A DNA stretch of 64,000 nucleotides from Mycobacterium sp. PS03-16 (GCF_004570325.1 NZ_SPQO01000007.1:62001-126000); one strand, 5' to 3'; counted from the first letter of the stretch, positions 7,953 to 17,141 are shown. Notes: generated by a model not told the origin, from the sequence alone. Made by a program: numbers and translations.

Positions 7953-7985
7953 GGTTGACCTTGCCCCAGGGGGAGGCTTCAACAT
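7953..7985 (+). promoter_or_regulatory. MerR-type operator/promoter for the merR gene
   Basis: GGTTGACCTTGCCCC followed by GGGGGAGGCTTCAAC forms an imperfect palindrome starting with a TTGACC -35. About 19 bp later is CAACAT as a weak -10. It mirrors the element at 7906-7930, and the outer arms AAGGTCAACC (7921-7930) and GGTTGACCTT (7953-7962) are a perfect inverted repeat. Likely autoregulation. Confidence 0.55.
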
Positions 7986-8026
7986 GGCCTCATCGATGTA
8001 GGTGACGCAACGCAGAGGAGGACGCC

Positions 8027-8854
8027 ATGGGCGCACAGGTCTCGATCGGTGACTTCGCGGTGATGACCAGTCTGAGCCGCAAGGCGCTACGCCATTACCA
8101 CGACATCGGCATTCTGGAACCCGCCCACATCGATCCCTACACCGGCTACCGCTTCTACGACACCAGCCAGGTGGATCACGCCCACATCATTCGCCGGTTC
8201 CGATCGCTGGGCATGTCCATTCCCGACATCAAGGCGCTACTGAGCACCGACGACGCCGGGGCCCGCACCGACATCATCACCACCCATCTCGAACAGATGG
8301 AGGCTCAGCTGCAGCAGACCCGTGACGCAGTGGGTGCGCTGCGCGAGTTGCTGTCCCCTGTGCGCACTCCAACCGACGTCACGTTACGCCACGAAACGGC
8401 GCTGGCCGTGTGGTCGGTCAGCGCCACCATCGACACCTCCGGGATCGACGACTGGTTCGCGGTGTCACTGCAGACACTGCACCGGGCCGTCGCCAGGGCC
8501 GCAGGCGCACCGACCGCGGTGGTGCCGGGCGGCTTGTACGACCGCGCGCTGTTTCTCGAACAGCGCGGCCGCGCAACCATGTTCGTCGAGGCACCGCCAT
8601 CCGCAGAGCCTCCCGAGGGTATCCACGCCGAGGTCTTACCCAGGGCCGAATTCGCGGTGCTCACCCACCCGGACGGTCACGACGGCATCGACCGCAGTTA
8701 CGCAGCCCTGGGCGTCTACGTCAACGAGCATCTGATCAGCGGCCAAGGGCCTATTCGCGAGCACTACCACGGCAGCACGCCTACGAATCCAGCCCGGTTC
8801 ACCGCAACCGAGATCTGCTGGCCGATCTTCAGCACCACCGCGCCGACGCAATGA
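8027..8854 (+). CDS. MerR family regulator with GyrI-like effector domain
   Basis: The 275-residue protein starts with a MerR winged helix: SIGDFAVMTSLSRKALRHYH, then YRFYDTSQVDHAHIIRRFRS, and a dimerisation helix around 85-115 (MEAQLQQTRDAVGALREL). The C-terminal half (about 120-270) fits the GyrI/BmrR-type effector-binding fold that senses small hydrophobic or cationic molecules. It is divergent from the NTF2-SDR operon, with MerR-type operators facing both ways, so it most likely activates that operon and its own gene in response to an unknown ligand. The stop overlaps the start of a decayed LLM gene. Confidence 0.85.
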   Translation: MGAQVSIGDFAVMTSLSRKALRHYHDIGILEPAHIDPYTGYRFYDTSQVDHAHIIRRFRSLGMSIPDIKALLSTDDAGARTDIITTHLEQMEAQLQQTRDAVGALRELLSPVRTPTDVTLRHETALAVWSVSATIDTSGIDDWFAVSLQTLHRAVARAAGAPTAVVPGGLYDRALFLEQRGRATMFVEAPPSAEPPEGIHAEVLPRAEFAVLTHPDGHDGIDRSYAALGVYVNEHLISGQGPIREHYHGSTPTNPARFTATEICWPIFSTTAPTQ

Positions 8855-9125
8855 ACGACACACACGAGCGGTTTGGCGCATACGGAGCATGGCTCACCCC
8901 CGCACTGGGTGGTGCCCCCCGTATCGCCTACGCTCCCGAACTCGAAGAGCTGGAGTATCGGACGATCTGGGTGGGTGTCGGCGCAGACCCGAGACACCTA
9001 CGAACGGCCCTTCGAGCGGATGGCCGACTATGTCATTGCGCTCCTGCGCAACGCGGTACCGGCCGAGGCGATCGTCCTCGGCGCCCTGGGGAGGAACACT
9101 CACGTTGGCCGGCGAGTAGACACTG
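8851..9125 (+). pseudogene. LLM-class oxidoreductase remnant
   Basis: ATG 8851 overlaps the merR stop. The frame begins MNDTHERFGAYGAWL and YAPELEELEYRTIWVG, typical of the N-terminus of a TIGR03620-like LLM enzyme. A central deletion and frame change follow. The C-terminal family block then appears in other frames as TYERPFERMADYV, IVLGALG and LTLAGE. Roughly 90 of about 290 residues survive. The intact ancestor was probably part of the MerR-controlled redox locus. Confidence 0.65.
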
Positions 9126-9502
9126 GGGTGTGGAGTGGCCGAGGCAGGAGTTGATCGACCTCCATCGCGGAGACCGCCAGGTGCTTCGAGTCTGGACGGT
9201 GGGAGTGGGTTGCTGTCCGGTCTCAGAGAAGTTGTCACTCGCGGCCTGTGGGATGTCATCTGTACTGAGACGAGGTTGGGGGAGGACGTCTCAGCGATGT
9301 TGTCATCTCCGTAGGGCGCTTCGTCAAGCAGATCGAGGAGCCCGTGGCGGCGGCCGCCCTGCGTGACTGATCGCGCAACGCAATTACGGCGCGCGTCGCG
9401 GGTCAGCGCCTCCTATACCCTTGACCGTTGTAGTCCGGTGGGGGTTGTCGCCTTGCGAAGCAGCTCGGTCGAGGGCGGCCGAGGTGCGCGAGTGCGTCAG
9501 GT
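9126..9502. other. Gap without a recognisable gene
   Basis: No intact gene is seen. There is an 8-bp perfect inverted repeat (CTGAGACG at 9265-9272 and CGTCTCAG at 9287-9294). A short frame after it ends at 9370 as VISVGRFVKQIEEPVAAAAL, which reads like the C-terminal scrap of another lost protein. The stretch sits between two pseudogenes and is probably debris of former coding DNA. Confidence 0.4.
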
Positions 9503-9706
9503 GCTGCCGACATGGCGATGAACATTGAGGCTGCCCGGCTGATTGTGTACTCAGCCGCGGCGCGCGCTGAGCGGATAGAACCGAACCTTGGCTTCATCTC
9601 GTCGGCGGCGAAGTGCTTTGCGTCCGATGTAGCGATGGAGGGCACCACTAACGCCGTGCAGTTGTTCGGCGGCTACGGCTACACCGTCGATTTACCGGTC
9701 GAGCGG
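9503..9706 (+). pseudogene. Acyl-CoA dehydrogenase C-terminal fragment
   Basis: About 68 codons encode a recognisable part of the acyl-CoA dehydrogenase C-terminal helical domain: MAMNIEAARLIVYSAAARAE, FISSAAKCFASDVAM and AVQLFGGYGYTVDLPVER. The last is the flavin-contacting QxFGGYGY motif. The N-terminal 300 residues are missing and the reading diverges after PVER, where the canonical catalytic-domain end (the RDAKITQIYEGT-type motif) should follow. It is a degraded remnant, not a functional gene. Confidence 0.75.
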
Positions 9707-9736
9707 TTGGACGGCCGCTCCCTGCTCCAGTACTGC

Positions 9737-10421
9737 TCAGTGGTCGGGTTGCAGTGAGGCGACGGCATCGTCGATAGCGTGTCCCCGCGGGTGATCTCCA
9801 TGGCGGTGCGGTTGAGGTGGGGCGTGAACAGGCTCGCGGCGATGAACGCCGCGACGTCGTCGCGGGGAATCTCGTCGTAAGCCACGGAGATGCCAGCGTT
9901 GACCAAACCGGTGCCGTCGTCTTGGGTCAGTGTGCCAGGTCGAACGATCAGGAAGTTGAGGTTGGTGGCGAGGTCGACGTCGGCGGTGCGCTTGGCGGCC
10001 ATGTACTGCTCGAAGCCTGCCCCCGGTGACTGGTCGCCTCGCCAGGCATCCATGAACACCGACACCAGCACGAAGCGGTTCAGCCCGGCGCGGGCCGCGG
10101 CTTGCGCAAGCTTGCCCGGGCCCTGTCCGTCAATGGCCTCGACCTGATCACCGCCGCCGCCGGCGCCGGCGCAGAAGCCCACCGCGTCGTGCCCGGCGAT
10201 GCGGTCGACGAAGTCAGTCGGCCCGTCGTTGACAATGTCGCCTCGGACGGGCTTGGCGCCCGCGCGCGTTCGACGTCCGCGGTGTCGGGGGAGCGGTGCA
10301 GCCCGGTGACGTGGTGTCCTCTGGCGGTGAGGGCGGCGACGAGTCGTCGGCCGGCACCGCCGGTCGCACCGACGACGAAAATCTTGCGTGCTGAATCCGA
10401 AACGGTGGCTTCTGAGGACAT
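9737..10421 (-). pseudogene. NAD(P)H-binding (NmrA/SDR-like) gene with two frameshifts
   Basis: From ATG 10421 the protein opens with the Rossmann motif KIFVVGATGGAGRRLVAAL and HVTGLHRSPD. Near 10258 the frame changes and continues as GDIVNDGPTDFVDRIAGHDA, VFMDAWRGDQ and FLIVRPGTLTQDDGTG. A second frame change in the last 50 nt (near 9780) restores the natural C-terminus IDDAVASLQPDH before TGA at 9737-9739. The restored product would be about 225 residues, close to normal for atypical SDRs that act as NAD(P)H-binding oxidoreductases. Two independent frameshifts make a real pseudogene more likely than error. Confidence 0.75.
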
Positions 10422-10463
10422 AGGACGTGCTCCTTCTCGACGTGGAATTCATGTAGATAACGT

Positions 10464-10490
10464 CGGCACCGTGCGCATCGCACGGTGCCG
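10464..10490. repeat. Perfect 12-bp inverted repeat (strong hairpin)
   Basis: CGGCACCGTGCG, a 3-nt loop CAT and CGCACGGTGCCG form a very stable stem 43 nt upstream of the frameshifted NAD(P)H-binding gene. There is no T-run. It could be an operator of that gene's lost regulator or an intrinsic terminator for vanished rightward transcription. Confidence 0.45.
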
Positions 10491-11316
10491 GCCCGGGGGA
10501 TTGTCGGAACCATGAGTAGCCCGGTCCGTTCGATCTGTCGCGCCACTTCCGCGCAAGCAACGGTCGACGATGGGTGACGAAGAGCGCTATGCGCTGCCGC
10601 ACGAGCCGGTGGTCCCTTCGATACTGAAGTACATTTAGGCGACACGAGCCGGGGCCCCGGCCGCCCGGCATACCAGCTAGGGGTTACGGCGGTCAGCCTC
10701 TACAGGTGCTATGTCGACGCCGTTGCGGAAATCACTCGACCTTGGTCGTTCTGTCATCGCCACATGCGCCCGTCGCGTTTCGCACCGTTCGGGGCCTTCC
10801 ACGCCCCGGCGACAACGCGTCCGCGCCGCGCGCCCAATCGCGCGGGACGCGGCTTCGGGAAGCCCGACGCACCGCGGAGACGGCCGCCAGCGACTGGCAA
10901 CGTGAGTGATCGACTTCCCACAGACGCGAAGTGCATGCGTCAAGAGCCTCCCCGCAATATGTGAGAAGTCCGACCGGCGGCTATACGGGGGAGTAGAGCC
11001 CTGTTCGTCGCGGAGCCTTCATGACCACCGCAGGCGCCCGACCGTCGACCTACCCGTCCGCGTTGAACAGAAGGGCCAAGCGTGACCCGTCTCTGACTTC
11101 TGTGGAATATCACAGCACCGATTGCCTACGGGGCTGCATTACTCATGGCCGGGGACGGTAACGGTCGCCACCCACATTAAGGGCGACGGCCAGCCGGCCG
11201 GACGGCGAGGCACAAACTGCTGCAGCGAGGTGTGCCGGCGGGTACGTGATCACGCTGTGCCTACAGCGACGGCACACCTGGGCTGGTGTGTGATGCATGA
11301 AAGGCACAAGCGCGGG
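10491..11316. other. Gene-free 0.8 kb
   Basis: No protein with domain-like sequence was found on either strand; the open frames here look like GC-rich chance frames. No tRNA-like cloverleaf was noticed. It separates pseudogenes on the left from two unknown genes on the right and is likely non-coding debris in an accessory stretch. Confidence 0.4.
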
Positions 11317-12072
11317 TTAGTCCCGCCCGCTACGGGTTGTCGCCCGCTTGCGCCGCAAGATCAAGGCGTCGTTGATCGTCAGCACCGTGCCCTGTATCGC
11401 GGGCTGAAACCACTTGTGATCGAAAGCTGCTGGGTTGTCGCGCATGTCATCGGCCCAGTAATGCCCGTGAGCGGACGCCGAGCCAGTACGCCATAGATGC
11501 ACCATCCCCGTGCCCCCGGGTGTGGTGAGGTTCACCAAGTCCTTCATCATCTGCGTCGTTGAAGTCGGCGTGGTCAGCTTGGCGCCCAGCTCCAACGCCC
11601 GCTTGTTGAGCGCCTGCCTCTCGAGCTCGGTGATCACAAGGCTTTCGGCCAACGCCTTGTCCTCATCATCATTCAGGTGGGTGTCGGCGAAGTCGGTCAT
11701 GGCCTTGCGCTGCTCCTCCAGGTTCTCGTACCGGTAGCGGATCGCGCGAAGCTGCCGTCCATTTGATGAGTCAGGTTCCAACAGCCAGCACACTCGGGCG
11801 CCGCAGATCAGCGCGGTCCGTAGCGCAGTGAAGTGGGCGTTGAGTCGCATCGGCGGGCTGGCCGCCACAGCGTCTACAACCGCCCCCAAATGATCCAAGG
11901 CCATCACTTTCCCGCGGTGAGACAGCGGGGATGACGGCGGATGTTCCGCGTCATCGACGGCCAAGTCACTACCAGGCTGAGGCTGGGCGTTGGCCGCGTC
12001 CTGCATCCACGGGTCAGCTACCTCGTATATCCACTTCACGATCCGGTCGAGCCGTCGCTGACTATCGTTCAC
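11317..12072 (-). CDS. Uncharacterised protein with possible HEPN-like motif
   Basis: The 251-residue, mostly helical protein is not one I can name. A short acidic/Pro-rich linker (about 25-50) is followed by MRLNAHFTALRTALICGARV, a charged helix ENLEEQRKAMTDFADTHLND, and a C-terminal block TGMVHLWRTGSASAHGHYWA. In the latter, Arg-x6-His could be a relaxed HEPN catalytic motif; many actinobacterial unknowns share a W-x(4)-SG-x-x-HG pattern at this place. It is divergent from the next gene with a 43-bp shared promoter space, and both lie next to an IS element. A role in stress or phage defence is conjecture. Confidence 0.55.
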   Translation of the reverse strand: MNDSQRRLDRIVKWIYEVADPWMQDAANAQPQPGSDLAVDDAEHPPSSPLSHRGKVMALDHLGAVVDAVAASPPMRLNAHFTALRTALICGARVCWLLEPDSSNGRQLRAIRYRYENLEEQRKAMTDFADTHLNDDEDKALAESLVITELERQALNKRALELGAKLTTPTSTTQMMKDLVNLTTPGGTGMVHLWRTGSASAHGHYWADDMRDNPAAFDHKWFQPAIQGTVLTINDALILRRKRATTRSGRD

Positions 12073-12115
12073 TCCGCAAGTCTGCCTGCCGCGCGCTGCG
12101 GCTTAAGCTTCCCAC

Positions 12116-12790
12116 GTGACAGATTCCGATTCTGAAGGCTTAGAGATGGACCAGCGGATCGAGGTGCGAACAGAGACGACAATGTCGGTGCGACCAGGCT
12201 TCACCACACAACATCTGTGGACGGCGCGCCGAGCGGCGTGGCTGAGCAGTCAGCGCGAGCAACACCTGGTGGACATCGACTATCGCAACGTGGATCGCGA
12301 ACACCGTGCCCACGTCACCACCGCTGTCTTCAGCTCGGTGGCCTTCGTTGAGGCTCTGGTCAATGATGCGGTCGACCGGCAGGGATTGCAGATCAACAGT
12401 CGGCCCAACCCAATCCACAACGCCCAGGAGGCGTTGAGAGCGTCAGGGCGACAGCCACTCGACATCGGCAGAGACCCGGGCCAGAGCTTCAACGTGGTGC
12501 GACACCTGCGGAATGCCCTGCTGCACTACGTTCCTGAGTGGGAGCACGACTTCATCAACGGCGATCTATACGCCGATTTGGAGCGCCGGTTGCGGGGTCG
12601 AGAGAACCGCCAGCAGGTGGTCGATCCGTGGTTTCCCAACAGGGCGCTCGGCGCTGGCTGCGCCGACTGGGCTGTCACAACCAGTTTGGACTTCGCCAAG
12701 CAGTGGCATACGGCGATGAATCTCAGCCCTGACTTTGACACGATCTATTTCAATGGCAACGAACCATCCGTGGAGCAGCCGCTGCCCTGA
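12116..12790 (+). CDS. Uncharacterised protein with HEPN-type RNxxxH motif
   Basis: The 224-residue helical protein contains VVRHLRNALLHYVPEW near residue 125-140. The RN-x3-H core is the classic catalytic motif of HEPN-fold RNases and of HEPN-like toxins. The preceding segment TTAVFSSVAFVEALVNDAVD is the expected long helix packing against it. A GTG at 12116 gives the longest product; ATG at 12146 or 12182 are alternatives. It is divergent from another unknown gene carrying a possible R-x6-H motif. Whether it cleaves RNA is not known from sequence, and some HEPN proteins are only structural. Confidence 0.55.
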   Translation: MTDSDSEGLEMDQRIEVRTETTMSVRPGFTTQHLWTARRAAWLSSQREQHLVDIDYRNVDREHRAHVTTAVFSSVAFVEALVNDAVDRQGLQINSRPNPIHNAQEALRASGRQPLDIGRDPGQSFNVVRHLRNALLHYVPEWEHDFINGDLYADLERRLRGRENRQQVVDPWFPNRALGAGCADWAVTTSLDFAKQWHTAMNLSPDFDTIYFNGNEPSVEQPLP

Positions 12791-12926
12791 CCCAGCGCAC
12801 CATGCTGGGCAGCAACTCGACAGACCGCCACCGCGCCAATCGATGTTGCGGTACATCATCCTGCCGACCGCGGCGGCGACCCCGTTGAGGCACGGCAAGC
12901 AGTCGCCCTCCGCATTCACGACCCCT

Positions 12927-12972
12927 GTTGCCTCATGTCAAGATGCGCGCGAGGGCGGGTTCGTTGCCTCAC
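12927..12972 (+). repeat. IS left terminal inverted repeat
   Basis: It pairs with 14196-14241. Shared blocks are GTTG, CTCAT, ATGCGCGCGA and TTCGTTGCCTCAC, with a few mismatches and a small offset in the middle. The transposase stop codon at 12938-12940 lies inside this repeat. Confidence 0.75.
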
Positions 12973-14190
12973 GTGTTCGTGCGCGCTTGGGTAGGGGCGG
13001 TTCGGCGCCGGCTCGGGCTTTGCTGGTGGTCAAGGCGAGGAGCTGGGCGGTGAGGGCTTGGATTTGGCGCTGGGTGGCTGCAGGGTTGATCAGGGAGTGA
13101 GCCCGGGTCAGCGCGACGATAACTTCCACGGTCATGGTGGGGTGATTAATCGCGCGATGATATGGAGTGGTGGCTGTGTCGTGCTTCTTAGCTACTTTGG
13201 CGCCTGTACGGACCTTGGAGACCAATTTCCGCTGAGGGTGGAAGTAGTTGGTCAGCCGTGACTGCAACCGCCAGATCTCGTTGAGCAGCAACAGTTCTGC
13301 GGCGGTGTCGTAGCGGTGGTAGCCGACAATGGTGCGCACCACCGCCCAGTTCTTCTGCTCGACGTGGCAGCAGTCGTTCTTGTTGCCCGGTCGAGATCTG
13401 GTGAATGTGATGTGCCGCCGCTCGCACCAGTACAGCAAGTGACCGTTGATGAATTCGTAGCCATTGTCCGAGTCCACGCCGAGGATCCGAAACGGCATTG
13501 TGTTGGCGATGCCGTTGAGGGCCGCCACGACACACTTGGCTGATTTGCCGGTACGGACCGATTCTCGGTCCACCCGGTGGCGATATCGGTGACCGTCAGC
13601 GTGAACGCATGAGGCCCCGCCATGCTGCCGCCGTCGTGGCAGACCAGGTCGATCTCCACGAACCCGGGTCGTGCATCGTTCCACTCGGCCCACGTCCGCA
13701 CCGGAATCTGACTTTTGAGCAGAGAGCCCGGCTTCGTACCGGAACGACCTTTGAGCTGCGATTTCGCTCGCGCATCGGCCAGGCGGCGGTCGATGGTGGC
13801 CGCCGACATCGACACCAGCAACGCCGCGGTGTCGTCGTCGATGACCAATTCTCCAAAATGCCGCAACACACCCACCAGCTCGTTGAGCATCGGCGCTAGC
13901 CGTTTACCCGCCGGCATCCCCAGCACGGTCCAGCAGACCGTCAGCGCCGCGATGACTTCAGGTCCGTACTTCGCTGGCCGCGGACTGCGCGGGGCCGCCA
14001 GCTTGGATGCGCGCCCTGCTTTAAGCGCCTTGCGGGCGTGACTGCGGTGCCACCCGGTGTTCGCGCACAACTCGTCCAGGATCCGGCTCTTGCCGCGCTT
14101 ACTGGCCCGCTCGTAGCGGGTCGCCACCGTCGCGGTGATTGCTCTGCGCTCTGCCAACGTCAACCCCATCCACTGGGCGTACGCGCGCAT
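12938..14190 (-). pseudogene. DDE (rve-like) transposase, frameshifted
   Basis: The first part (from ATG 14190) reads [20 protein letters not shown] and GKSRILDELCANTGWHRSHA, a helix-turn-helix region, then reaches the first catalytic Asp in FVEIDLVCHDGG. At about 13556-13564 the frame shifts by -1 and continues as TGKSAKCVVAALNGIANTMP. This second frame carries the second Asp in ILGVDSDNGYEFING and the Glu in NDCCHVEQKNWAVV. A 4-nt deletion between repeated CGGT units would explain the shift; I see no slippery heptamer for programmed frameshifting. Rejoined, the protein would be about 415 residues, normal for this integrase-like family. Confidence 0.75.
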
Positions 14191-14195
14191 TCTCA

Positions 14196-14241
14196 GTGAG
14201 GCAACGAATCACCCTTTCGCGCGCATTTTTGATGAGTCAAC
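14196..14241 (-). repeat. IS right terminal inverted repeat
   Basis: It begins GTGAGGCAACGAATCACC and ends GATGAGTCAAC, complementary in order to the left repeat at 12927-12972. It lies 6 bp upstream of the transposase start codon. Confidence 0.75.
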
Positions 14242-14352
14242 GCGACGACCAACTGGTGGCCGCCACCGAATGCGCGTTCGAACTCGACTCCGACGTCGTC
14301 ATCGCCATACGAGCCGGAAGTCGCCCGACCTGAAGCGGCAACGAGGAAGTGA

Positions 14353-14970
14353 TTACGAAGGAAGCTCGCGATGCGAATCCCTCACGAACAGTCGCATACG
14401 CGCCAAGGTGAGTTTGGTGGCGCACTCGGTCGTCCTTAATCGCTGTGCTACTAGTGCTTCCGACCGCGCCTCGTACCAATCGGGTCCCGGTGGAGCGTCG
14501 GGTATCGATGATTGATCTACAGCGGTCAGGGCCGATGTCAAGCTGCGCAGAGGAACCATCAGCTCCTCGATTCCCTCGGCTAAGAACCTGAGGTTGGAGA
14601 GCGCAATACCCGCGCTGTTCAACGCTGGAAGCATCTGCTTCATCTGGGCCTGGTTCATGGCATGCATCGCCGCTTGCAGCTTCGAAGCATCAAGTTCCGA
14701 CTCACGGAGTGCGGCGGCGCACGCCCTCGTTGCCCGCTCAAGCTCGATAATCGCGTGCATCCATTCTCGGTCTACAGACGTCTGCACCGCCAGGAGCGCC
14801 TCACGTAGCTTGTCGTTGCGGGCGGCGAGCCGGTCGAAGCGGTACTTCTCCTCGGTCCGTTCGAACGTCTTCTCCGCTAATCGAAGAGTTTTCGCAGATC
14901 GCTGTAGGGTCCAGACGTTGAACAACGCAGAGACGACGATTGCAGATATCCCCACAATGACTGGCCCCAT
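14353..14970 (-). CDS. Membrane-anchored coiled-coil hypothetical protein
   Basis: From ATG 14970 the protein has 205 residues: one N-terminal membrane helix ([18 protein letters not shown]), then a long charged helical region with heptad character ([58 protein letters not shown]). The frame can extend to 15033, but the extra residues are basic and probably not translated. This topology, with a cytosolic coiled coil, is common among phage and island genes of unknown role. It sits right of the IS element and has no obvious partner. Confidence 0.5.
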   Translation of the reverse strand: MGPVIVGISAIVVSALFNVWTLQRSAKTLRLAEKTFERTEEKYRFDRLAARNDKLREALLAVQTSVDREWMHAIIELERATRACAAALRESELDASKLQAAMHAMNQAQMKQMLPALNSAGIALSNLRFLAEGIEELMVPLRSLTSALTAVDQSSIPDAPPGPDWYEARSEALVAQRLRTTECATKLTLARMRLFVRDSHRELPS

Positions 14971-15828
14971 GGGCCCGAACTTACTCGGCACGAGGGCGAC
15001 GATCGCCCGGAGGCCCGGGCGCCGACGACGCACACACCCGCCGACATTATTGTCCGGCTACCCCTGGCACCCACAGCCACGCGCAGCGAGCCCAGCAACC
15101 ATCAGGGGTCGGGGAGGATTCCCCACCGAGCCGCCAGCAGCCCCGAATGGCATCGCGCCCCTCTATGCATTGGACGCAGAGTTTCTAGATCGGAGGCCTC
15201 GATGACGTACCTGATGGGTCGTTGTCCGTGCCAGCAGGCAACCTGTCGCGAAGCGAGGCTTGCACTATGAAGTGCGGAAGCAGTTCGACGGATCTGACCT
15301 CGGCCGCCCGCTTGATCGACACAGTGGCCGGATTCCTTCGTCCGCCAGCTTGAGCAAGAACGCCGCCATGTCAGTTGAGAGCGAACAACCGGACAGCGCA
15401 GGAGTAGAAGTCGGGAAGCGGGCCTAGCGGTTGATTGACATAATGTGGCTTATCGGTAAAACGATGTCGCTGGCGTGACATGCATGCACTCGCACGTTCG
15501 AGCCTTCCACCTGCCGCCTGCTTCAGCCGGCGAACCCATCCCGCGAGCGTGGGTCCTGCGACTACGTGAGATCCGCACTCGTGACGGTTCGCACGATCGG
15601 AGATCCGACAGCGCCGGACAAGCTCGGCCAGAAACCCAGGCATGTCTCACCCCAGATTCGCCGGAGCCATTCGGCCGACGAATCCGGCAGCCCGTATCGG
15701 CCCCCTACAGCGCCCACGTGATCTGTGCGCTTTTTCGTCACTGTGACGTATTGGCGTAGCCGAGCAATACTGACTTGGCGCCATGTTCGGCCCGCGCTCG
15801 GCTTCGCGCGTGGGTTGACTGCACTTGC
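14971..15828. other. Gene-free 0.85 kb
   Basis: Open frames on both strands here show no domain-like sequence and overlap each other in antisense, so I call none. The stretch separates the accessory segment with the IS from the IclR/MFS locus and may be decayed coding DNA. Confidence 0.4.
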
Positions 15829-17115
15829 TCACGGCTCCTCGACGATGTCGCGGCGGTAGCGGTGCGCGGCCAGCGCGTAGCAGCCGACCGCCACCAGTTG
15901 CATGCTCGGCACCAGGATCAGCAGTGCACGACCCAGTGCCTGCGGGCCCAGCTCCGTAGTCAGTGAATCGCTGATCACACCGGTCAGCAACGGCCCGACC
16001 GCGCCCAGCGTGGCGTTGAAGAACAGGAAGATGGCGGACGCCGTCGCGCGCTGCTTCGGGAGCACCAGACGCTGGATTGCCGCGATGGACGGCGCCAGAT
16101 ACGCGGTGCCGATGACGTAAGCCAGCGCCAGCATCCATACGCACAACGTGCGGCTTTCGACGATGAACGCCAACGTAGAGGCCGGCAGCAGTGCCGCGAT
16201 CAGGATGACCACGATCCACAGCAGCCAGCGCGGGTCCCGGGTGGCCAGCCGGTCGGCGATCCGTCCGACGATGAGGAGCCCAAGAACACCGAGCAAACCG
16301 GTGGCCAGGCCATACTCGACACCGACCTCGCCGATCGACATACCTCGAGTGCGCATCAGGAAGGCCGGCGCGAAGGTGGTCAGCGAATAGCCGGCCGCCG
16401 ACACCAGCGCGGTGCCGCCCACCATGGCCAGAAAGCTGGGTTTCCGCAGGAGATCCCACCACTTCGGTGCGGCGGAGCGCTCCTGCGGCGGCGGTGTGGG
16501 CAGCCTCTGGCGGGTGCCGACCACCCACAGCACCAGGGGCGCCAGCAGCACACTGATCCCGCCCATCACCACGAAAGCCATCCGCCAGCCCATACTCTCG
16601 GCGAGCAGACCCCCGCCGAGCAGGCTGGCGGCACTGGCCAGCGGGATGGACATGGTGATGACCGCCAACGGCGCCGACCGCTGCTCCGGGACGAAGTTGC
16701 GGGCCACATAGGCGTGCGCGGCCGGTGTGCTGCCCGCCTCGCCGACGGCCACGCCGACGCGGGTAAGGGCGAGCTGGAGGCCGGACTGAACCGCGCCACC
16801 CAGCATGGTCATCGACCCCCACAACGCCAGGCAGCCGGCGATGACGGCGCCGAATATGCCGCGATCGGCGAAACGCGCGATCACGATGCCCACGACGGCG
16901 TACACGATGAGGAACCCGAACCCGTTGATCACGCCGATTGCGGTGTCGGACAACGCCAGGTCCTGCTTGATGGGCTCGGCCAGCACGCCCGGCAGAAAGC
17001 GGTCGACGTAATTGAGGGTGCCGACGAGGGCGAGAACCACGACGGCGGCCCACGCGCGAGTTGGCCCGTGCGTGGCCAGGGGTTCGAGCTCAGCGGTGTT
17101 CCGCGGTGACGACAT
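15829..17115 (-). CDS. MFS transporter (spinster-like)
   Basis: The 428-residue protein has about 12 membrane helices and MFS marks: TLNYVDRFLPGVLAEPIKQD in helix 1, ARFADRG after helix 2, a helix-4 region TRVGVAVGEAGSTPAAHAY, and VGRIADRLATRDPRW in the second half. NYVDR at the first helix is typical of the spinster (Spns)-like subfamily, which moves organic acids, sugars or lipids. It starts 26 nt after the IclR regulator stop on the same strand and is probably co-transcribed, so it may import or export a ureide-pathway compound. The substrate is not evident. Confidence 0.8.
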   Translation of the reverse strand: MSSPRNTAELEPLATHGPTRAWAAVVVLALVGTLNYVDRFLPGVLAEPIKQDLALSDTAIGVINGFGFLIVYAVVGIVIARFADRGIFGAVIAGCLALWGSMTMLGGAVQSGLQLALTRVGVAVGEAGSTPAAHAYVARNFVPEQRSAPLAVITMSIPLASAASLLGGGLLAESMGWRMAFVVMGGISVLLAPLVLWVVGTRQRLPTPPPQERSAAPKWWDLLRKPSFLAMVGGTALVSAAGYSLTTFAPAFLMRTRGMSIGEVGVEYGLATGLLGVLGLLIVGRIADRLATRDPRWLLWIVVILIAALLPASTLAFIVESRTLCVWMLALAYVIGTAYLAPSIAAIQRLVLPKQRATASAIFLFFNATLGAVGPLLTGVISDSLTTELGPQALGRALLILVPSMQLVAVGCYALAAHRYRRDIVEEP

Positions 17116-17141
17116 CGTTCTCCTTGTTGTTGAGCGCCGAG

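Larger units (their letters stand above)
12927..14241 (-). mobile_element. Insertion sequence, 1.3 kb, rve-type transposase
   Basis: The element is bounded by 46-bp imperfect inverted repeats (12927-12972 and 14196-14241), which together with the leftward transposase define a 1315-bp unit. Both ends share GTTG at the outer edge and TTCGTTGCCTCAC at the inner edge. No convincing target-site duplication is visible in the flanks (left ...CGACCCCT, right GCGACGAC...), so the insertion may be old or followed by a deletion. The transposase frame is broken, so the copy is probably immobile unless helped in trans. Confidence 0.75.

Noticed and set aside
10570..10638. Tiny frame MGDEERYALPHEPVVPSILK plus two residues
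   Set aside because: Looks protein-like but is only 22 codons with no ribosome site or partner; could be debris.
14139..14333. Short frame ending [17 protein letters not shown] just right of the IS
   Set aside because: It might be the tail of a gene cut by the IS, but no matching N-terminal part is found left of the element, so no gene is called.
15371..15759. Overlapping frames on both strands between the coiled-coil protein and the MFS gene
   Set aside because: No domain, no ribosome site, and mutual antisense overlap.
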